A stretch of DNA of 49,545 bases, taken from the IMG/VR virus record IMGVR_UViG_3300038425_000200, positions 1 to 49,545 of that record, one strand, 5' to 3'. Below are positions 46,967 to 49,545 of this stretch, one piece after another (within the stretch, counting starts at the first letter, position 1; each line of letters begins with the position of its first letter). Origin of the DNA: a virus. A model generated the notes under the pieces. The model was not told where the DNA came from. It ran no database searches and was given only the letters and a program-made list of their open reading frames with translations. The translations under genes and the position numbers were made by a program.

Positions 46967-47398
46967 TTATGCCCTCTTAATATCACCAAAATTGATTTCT
47001 CTCATTTGTTCCCTCATAATTGGTTCATTCAAGTATCTACCAGAATTACCGCCCTGGACATAATCATCAAGGCTACCATCCTCCTGGGCTTCCTCTTCTT
47101 CCTCATCAGACAAAATAAGTCCAGGAGCATTATCCTCACAATAGTCAATAAACTCATCAATAGCTTCCTGGGAATTATCAGAATTAATTACAAAATTACC
47201 ACCTTGCATTTGAAGGAGGTAGATATGTTTCCAGAAGGGCTCTCCTCCCATATCATCATTAAATAGGTCATGAGGATTAACTACTTCGGCCTTCATCTCA
47301 TTACCCCTCTTATCATTAACCATAACTATGACTTTTTCCTCTGCCTCTTTAATTTTATCTTGTTCCACAAAATTGATTAATTTCTTAGCCTTACTCAT
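46967..47398 (-). CDS. Tagged acidic protein, first of the tagged cluster (143 aa)
   Basis: MSKAKKLINFVEQDKIKE is a strong tag (cut FVE|Q). The body is mostly acidic, with ILSDEEEEEAQEDGSLDDYV near residues 95-114. It is the first tagged gene after a 228-nt non-coding leader, so it probably heads the transcription unit. AAGGAGG precedes the ATG. Confidence 0.82.
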   Translation of the reverse strand: MSKAKKLINFVEQDKIKEAEEKVIVMVNDKRGNEMKAEVVNPHDLFNDDMGGEPFWKHIYLLQMQGGNFVINSDNSQEAIDEFIDYCEDNAPGLILSDEEEEEAQEDGSLDDYVQGGNSGRYLNEPIMREQMREINFGDIKRA

Positions 47399-47626
47399 AT
47401 TAAACCTCCTTAATCTATTTTTTCATGATTTTTCACCGTCCATATATAGTAATACCCTTTTCGATCATTGACCAGGCTGTTTCGTTGGAAAGCTTATAGA
47501 ATCATTAAGGAAGTTAGCAACCCGCAGCGTTTTTGCAACAGTAGGGAAAGTGATATAAGAATAGAATATTATTAAGGAATATGAAAAAGAGAAAGTTTAA
47601 AAAGTAGCACCAAAATAGGAGTAGGA
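47399..47626 (-). promoter_or_regulatory. Non-coding leader with candidate promoter
   Basis: This 228-nt gap has no convincing gene. On the minus strand TTGCTA (47515-47520), a 16-base spacer and TATAAG (47493-47498) form a housekeeping-type promoter about 95 nt before the first tagged gene. Only minute frames (MDGEKS, MKK) occur in the leader. It may also hold a site for the phage sigma factor, which I cannot define. Confidence 0.45.
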
Positions 47627-47989
47627 CTAAACTTTTTCTCCTTTTGCCCTAGATACTTCATCCTGATAAAGAGAACTTAAATAAAGTAAATTTGCCTTCT
47701 CCAGGCATGAAGGGCATAAGTATAAATCATCATAATCTGAAGTTTCAAATGCCAAAACGATAGTGGAATCAACCCCGCACTCAGAACAAATAAGATTAGT
47801 CCAAGAAGCATTACCAATAATTTCATTGACTTCCTGGATACTCTTGGCATTTAACAAGAGATTATAATGAATTTGATGGTCCCCAGCCTTTCCAAAATAA
47901 CACTTTTCAAAATTACCATCATAGAAATATGCTTTTCTATAATCTTCGGCTATGGTCTTTAATAATTCAGATTGTTTTAGGATTTTCAT
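47627..47989 (-). CDS. Zinc-binding protein, doubtful tag (120 aa)
   Basis: MKILKQSELLKTIAEDYRKA has a weak tag resemblance (IAE|D). Two CxxC pairs (LICSECGVD, LYLCPSCLEK) form a probable zinc ribbon in the C-terminal half. It lies on the far side of the leader from the tagged cluster. Confidence 0.7.
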   Translation of the reverse strand: MKILKQSELLKTIAEDYRKAYFYDGNFEKCYFGKAGDHQIHYNLLLNAKSIQEVNEIIGNASWTNLICSECGVDSTIVLAFETSDYDDLYLCPSCLEKANLLYLSSLYQDEVSRAKGEKV

Positions 47990-48145
47990 TTATTTTTTCT
48001 CTTTCTCCTGTCTTTTCTTGTAAATCTCATCCCGATAGTGGATAGCCACACAAATATCCCCAAGGAATCTTATATTAAATGTCTTTCGGCCTATTTTAAG
48101 CTTCCAGGGCTTATTTGTTTCCAGGGCCTTTACCTGTCTGGGCAT
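47990..48145 (-). CDS. Small basic protein (51 aa)
   Basis: ATG 48145 behind AAGGA gives MPRQVKALETNKPWKLKIG and ends in KKRQEKEKK. The start lies inside the upstream membrane-protein gene (overlap 35 nt). It has the look of a small RNA- or DNA-binding protein. Confidence 0.55.
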   Translation of the reverse strand: MPRQVKALETNKPWKLKIGRKTFNIRFLGDICVAIHYRDEIYKKRQEKEKK

Positions 48146-48332
48146 CCTTCTTTCCTTCCCATATGCGCTCAATCAGGGCCTTTACTCCCCCATGCTCGTC
48201 TATGTCCTTAGCCTTACTCACAACCACAATGGAAAACAGGACTATGGCCAAGAAATAGGCAACAATGAACATAGCCGCTGCCCCTATAATCACTTTAGCT
48301 AAGAAGCTAATTCCATTGGATTCCTTTTTCAT
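48111..48332 (-). CDS. Single-TM protein (73 aa)
   Basis: MKKESNGISFLAKVIIGAAA starts a membrane segment continuing MFIVAYFLAIVLFSIVVV, then a charged tail (KAKDIDEHGGVKALIERIWE). It could be an inner-membrane phage protein such as a holin-like or exclusion factor; the single span argues against a canonical holin. Confidence 0.7.
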   Translation of the reverse strand: MKKESNGISFLAKVIIGAAAMFIVAYFLAIVLFSIVVVSKAKDIDEHGGVKALIERIWEGKKDAQTGKGPGNK

Positions 48333-48559
48333 TTTTTTTCATCCTTGGCTTCAAACTGGCAATCGTCATATACTTCCTGAAAATGACCTAAACAAAGATC
48401 CCTGTCACTCTGATTCAGAAAAGCAGCTATTTCTCCCCCTCTGGAAATAATTTTGAATCTCAATCTCTCTTTCATTCCCTTCTTCTCTTTACCAGCAGGG
48501 GGCTCAATCCAGGGAGACTCACCTGGATAAAACGTCATACCACCATCTTCTCTTTTCAT
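48329..48559 (-). CDS. Hypothetical protein (76 aa)
   Basis: ATG 48559 after GGGAGG gives MKREDGGMTFYPGESPWIEP. The C-terminal part (RLRFKIISRGGEIAAFLNQS) is an alpha/beta stretch. It overlaps the genes on both sides by a few bases. Function is unknown. Confidence 0.6.
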   Translation of the reverse strand: MKREDGGMTFYPGESPWIEPPAGKEKKGMKERLRFKIISRGGEIAAFLNQSDRDLCLGHFQEVYDDCQFEAKDEKK

Positions 48560-48861
48560 TACCACCTCCCATTTATCGCTTTATCAATTTTCTTGGCCAA
48601 ATCTTCTAACCCTTTAGATATTTTAGAAAAACCACCATCAGGTAATAGAGCTTTCCATTTAGATACTTTAGCCAATCTCCTGGTTATTTTCTTTTTCTTT
48701 GCCTCAATAACTCTCAAACAATTCTTACACTCAACCCATTTGGGATTACAGGTTGACAATCCAGAACTCCAAATAGAGATCCCGCAAGCGGTATTTGCCT
48801 TCCTCTTTCCCAAATCCTTTTTCTCAACATAATGCCACATAATTTCCTTTTCAGTTTTCAT
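48559..48861 (-). CDS. Zinc-ribbon-like protein (100 aa)
   Basis: I take ATG 48861 (GGGAAG upstream) giving MKTEKEIMWHYVEKKDLGKR. Cys residues in NTACGISIW and STCNPKWVECKNCLRVIE fit a zinc site of the kind often seen in short phage proteins. A basic helical tail follows (KKKITRRLAKVSKWKALLPD). Confidence 0.65.
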   Translation of the reverse strand: MKTEKEIMWHYVEKKDLGKRKANTACGISIWSSGLSTCNPKWVECKNCLRVIEAKKKKITRRLAKVSKWKALLPDGGFSKISKGLEDLAKKIDKAINGRW

Positions 48862-48863
48862 AT

Positions 48864-49199
48864 TTACTTCCCATAAATTAGAATGAAGGTCAATACAAGC
48901 ATGGTAATATGTATCGCCTGATCGAATCCAATTCCCACAAAGAACCAATGGATCTTACCCTTACTGTAGAGTTCACTATTTATTCTTGAAGTGACTCCAT
49001 CCACAAAAAAATGAAGAAGTCCATTTATCAAAGAGTAAGAGGGGCCCACAAGCAAAAAAGGTAATGCGTAAACAAAAGAGTGATAAGCAAGCCAGTTAAA
49101 TTCCTTGCTCTTCTTCTTAGCCACTTTATCACTCTGCAGAATGAAGTCAGAAATAAAATGAATCCAAACCAAAAACAGTAATGAAATTATGTCAATCAT
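48864..49199 (-). CDS. DUF3307-like membrane protein (111 aa)
   Basis: The sequence follows the DUF3307 pattern: IHFISDFILQSDKVAKKKSK, AYHSFVYALPFLLV, INGLLHFFVDGVTSRINSEL, and GIGFDQAIHI. Three to four membrane segments are visible with conserved His and Asp residues. Such proteins occur in bacteria and phages with unknown function. Confidence 0.8.
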   Translation of the reverse strand: MIDIISLLFLVWIHFISDFILQSDKVAKKKSKEFNWLAYHSFVYALPFLLVGPSYSLINGLLHFFVDGVTSRINSELYSKGKIHWFFVGIGFDQAIHITMLVLTFILIYGK

Positions 49200-49216
49200 T
49201 TGGTTCCCTTAACTTC

Positions 49217-49507
49217 TTATATTCCTTTCATTAAAATATTTTTTAAAGCATCACCAACCAATTTACGATCTCTTTCATGACAGCAATTTGGACACTTACA
49301 GTTTGGTCCACCAGCTTCAGGGTTCTCTCTCTGAAATCTTTCTAAGCATTGTTCATCTGTTTCATTATCCCTTCTAACAGGAATATGATGTTCTTTTTCG
49401 ATATGATTAGAAAATTCCTCATCAGTTTGAGGTAAAGATTCTAATTCACTTCCCTTTAATCCTTTATCCATAATGCAATATTTACAAGCTATTCTTTCTT
49501 CTGACAT
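49217..49507 (-). CDS. Cys/His-rich zinc-binding protein (96 aa)
   Basis: MSEERIACKYCIMDKGLKGS starts with CxxC followed by HIEKEHHIP (a C2H2-like finger). A second cluster, CKCPNCCHERDRK, lies near the C-terminus. GGGGG precedes the ATG. The 38 bases beyond hold only the end of an upstream gene (stop at 49521 or 49517, frame uncertain). Confidence 0.65.
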   Translation of the reverse strand: MSEERIACKYCIMDKGLKGSELESLPQTDEEFSNHIEKEHHIPVRRDNETDEQCLERFQRENPEAGGPNCKCPNCCHERDRKLVGDALKNILMKGI

Positions 49508-49545
49508 AATATCCCCCTAATCATTTGGTTCCACCTTCAATACTG

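Noticed and set aside
1-47398. Tag explained only as a translation-start or codon effect
   Set aside because: The conservation is at amino-acid level over 12-16 residues with varied codons, ends at an LxE site, and is absent from fibre, endonuclease and enzyme genes with similar ribosome binding sites.
1-49545. Prophage, integrase or insertion sequence
   Set aside because: No integrase, transposase, terminal inverted repeat or attachment site is visible. The only mobile elements are homing endonucleases.

Overview
The window is part of the genome of a tailed double-stranded DNA bacteriophage (Caudoviricetes). It carries a large terminase, a portal-like protein, several tail-fibre-type proteins, a cell-wall amidase, a phage sigma factor and thirteen freestanding homing endonucleases. 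I see no integrase, rRNA or tRNA. The DNA is AT-rich, genes are short and tightly packed, and starts usually follow AGGAGG- or GGGGA-type ribosome binding sites. Every gene I accept is on the minus strand, so transcription runs from about 49.5 kb down to 1. The bacterial host cannot be named from the sequence. Many stop and start codons overlap (TAATG, ATGA).

The dominant signal is a shared N-terminal tag. About 38 otherwise unrelated, mostly small proteins begin with a short amphipathic helix of the pattern M-(K/N/S/D)-(K/R)-(A/S)-(K/R/Q)-x-(L/I/V)-(I/L/M)-x-(L/F)-(hydrophobic)-E. The pattern ends in a [LIFM]-x-E motif at about residues 10-16. This resembles the capsid-targeting sequence of T4 internal head proteins, which is cut by the gp21 prohead protease at (L/I)-x-E. 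My reading is that the window encodes a large set of proteins loaded into the phage head during assembly, trimmed there and delivered with the DNA. Tagged proteins include a FliA-type sigma factor, a two-helix ferritin with the metal-site spacing of encapsulated ferritins, zinc-ribbon proteins and many unknowns. Untagged proteins are the terminase, portal, tail proteins, homing endonucleases, amidase and radical SAM enzymes. In entries below, 'tag' means this motif and '|' marks the predicted cut.

Layout from high to low coordinates: (i) 49.5-47.6 kb, small membrane, zinc-binding and DUF3307-like genes. (ii) 47.6-47.4 kb, a non-coding leader with a possible promoter. (iii) 47.4-35 kb, a long run of tagged genes interrupted by a KamA/EpmB-like radical SAM gene, a secreted amidase, a zincin-like gene, endonucleases and a LamG/tail cluster (37.9-39.4 kb). 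This region has a 90-bp duplication that has broken one tagged gene. (iv) 34.7-32.3 kb, a second LamG/tail-fibre cluster. (v) 32.3-24 kb, mixed tagged genes, a small radical SAM protein, a lipoprotein with its own promoter, and the tagged sigma factor. (vi) 24-14.8 kb, tail-type genes: a 919-residue fibre with a discoidin-like domain, a broken fibre gene and a protein of 14-residue repeats. (vii) 14.8-3.6 kb, head and packaging genes (terminase, portal and proline- or zinc-ribbon-rich tagged proteins). (viii) 3.6-0 kb, more tagged genes including the ferritin-like one. Capsid, prohead protease, sheath and baseplate genes are not in the window and probably lie outside it.

Homing endonucleases sit between virion genes throughout: five NUMOD3-HNH paralogues, two of an HNH family with duplicated 'SCGC' zinc modules, three with an N-terminal CxxC module, one HNH-AP2, one GIY-YIG and one Vsr-like.
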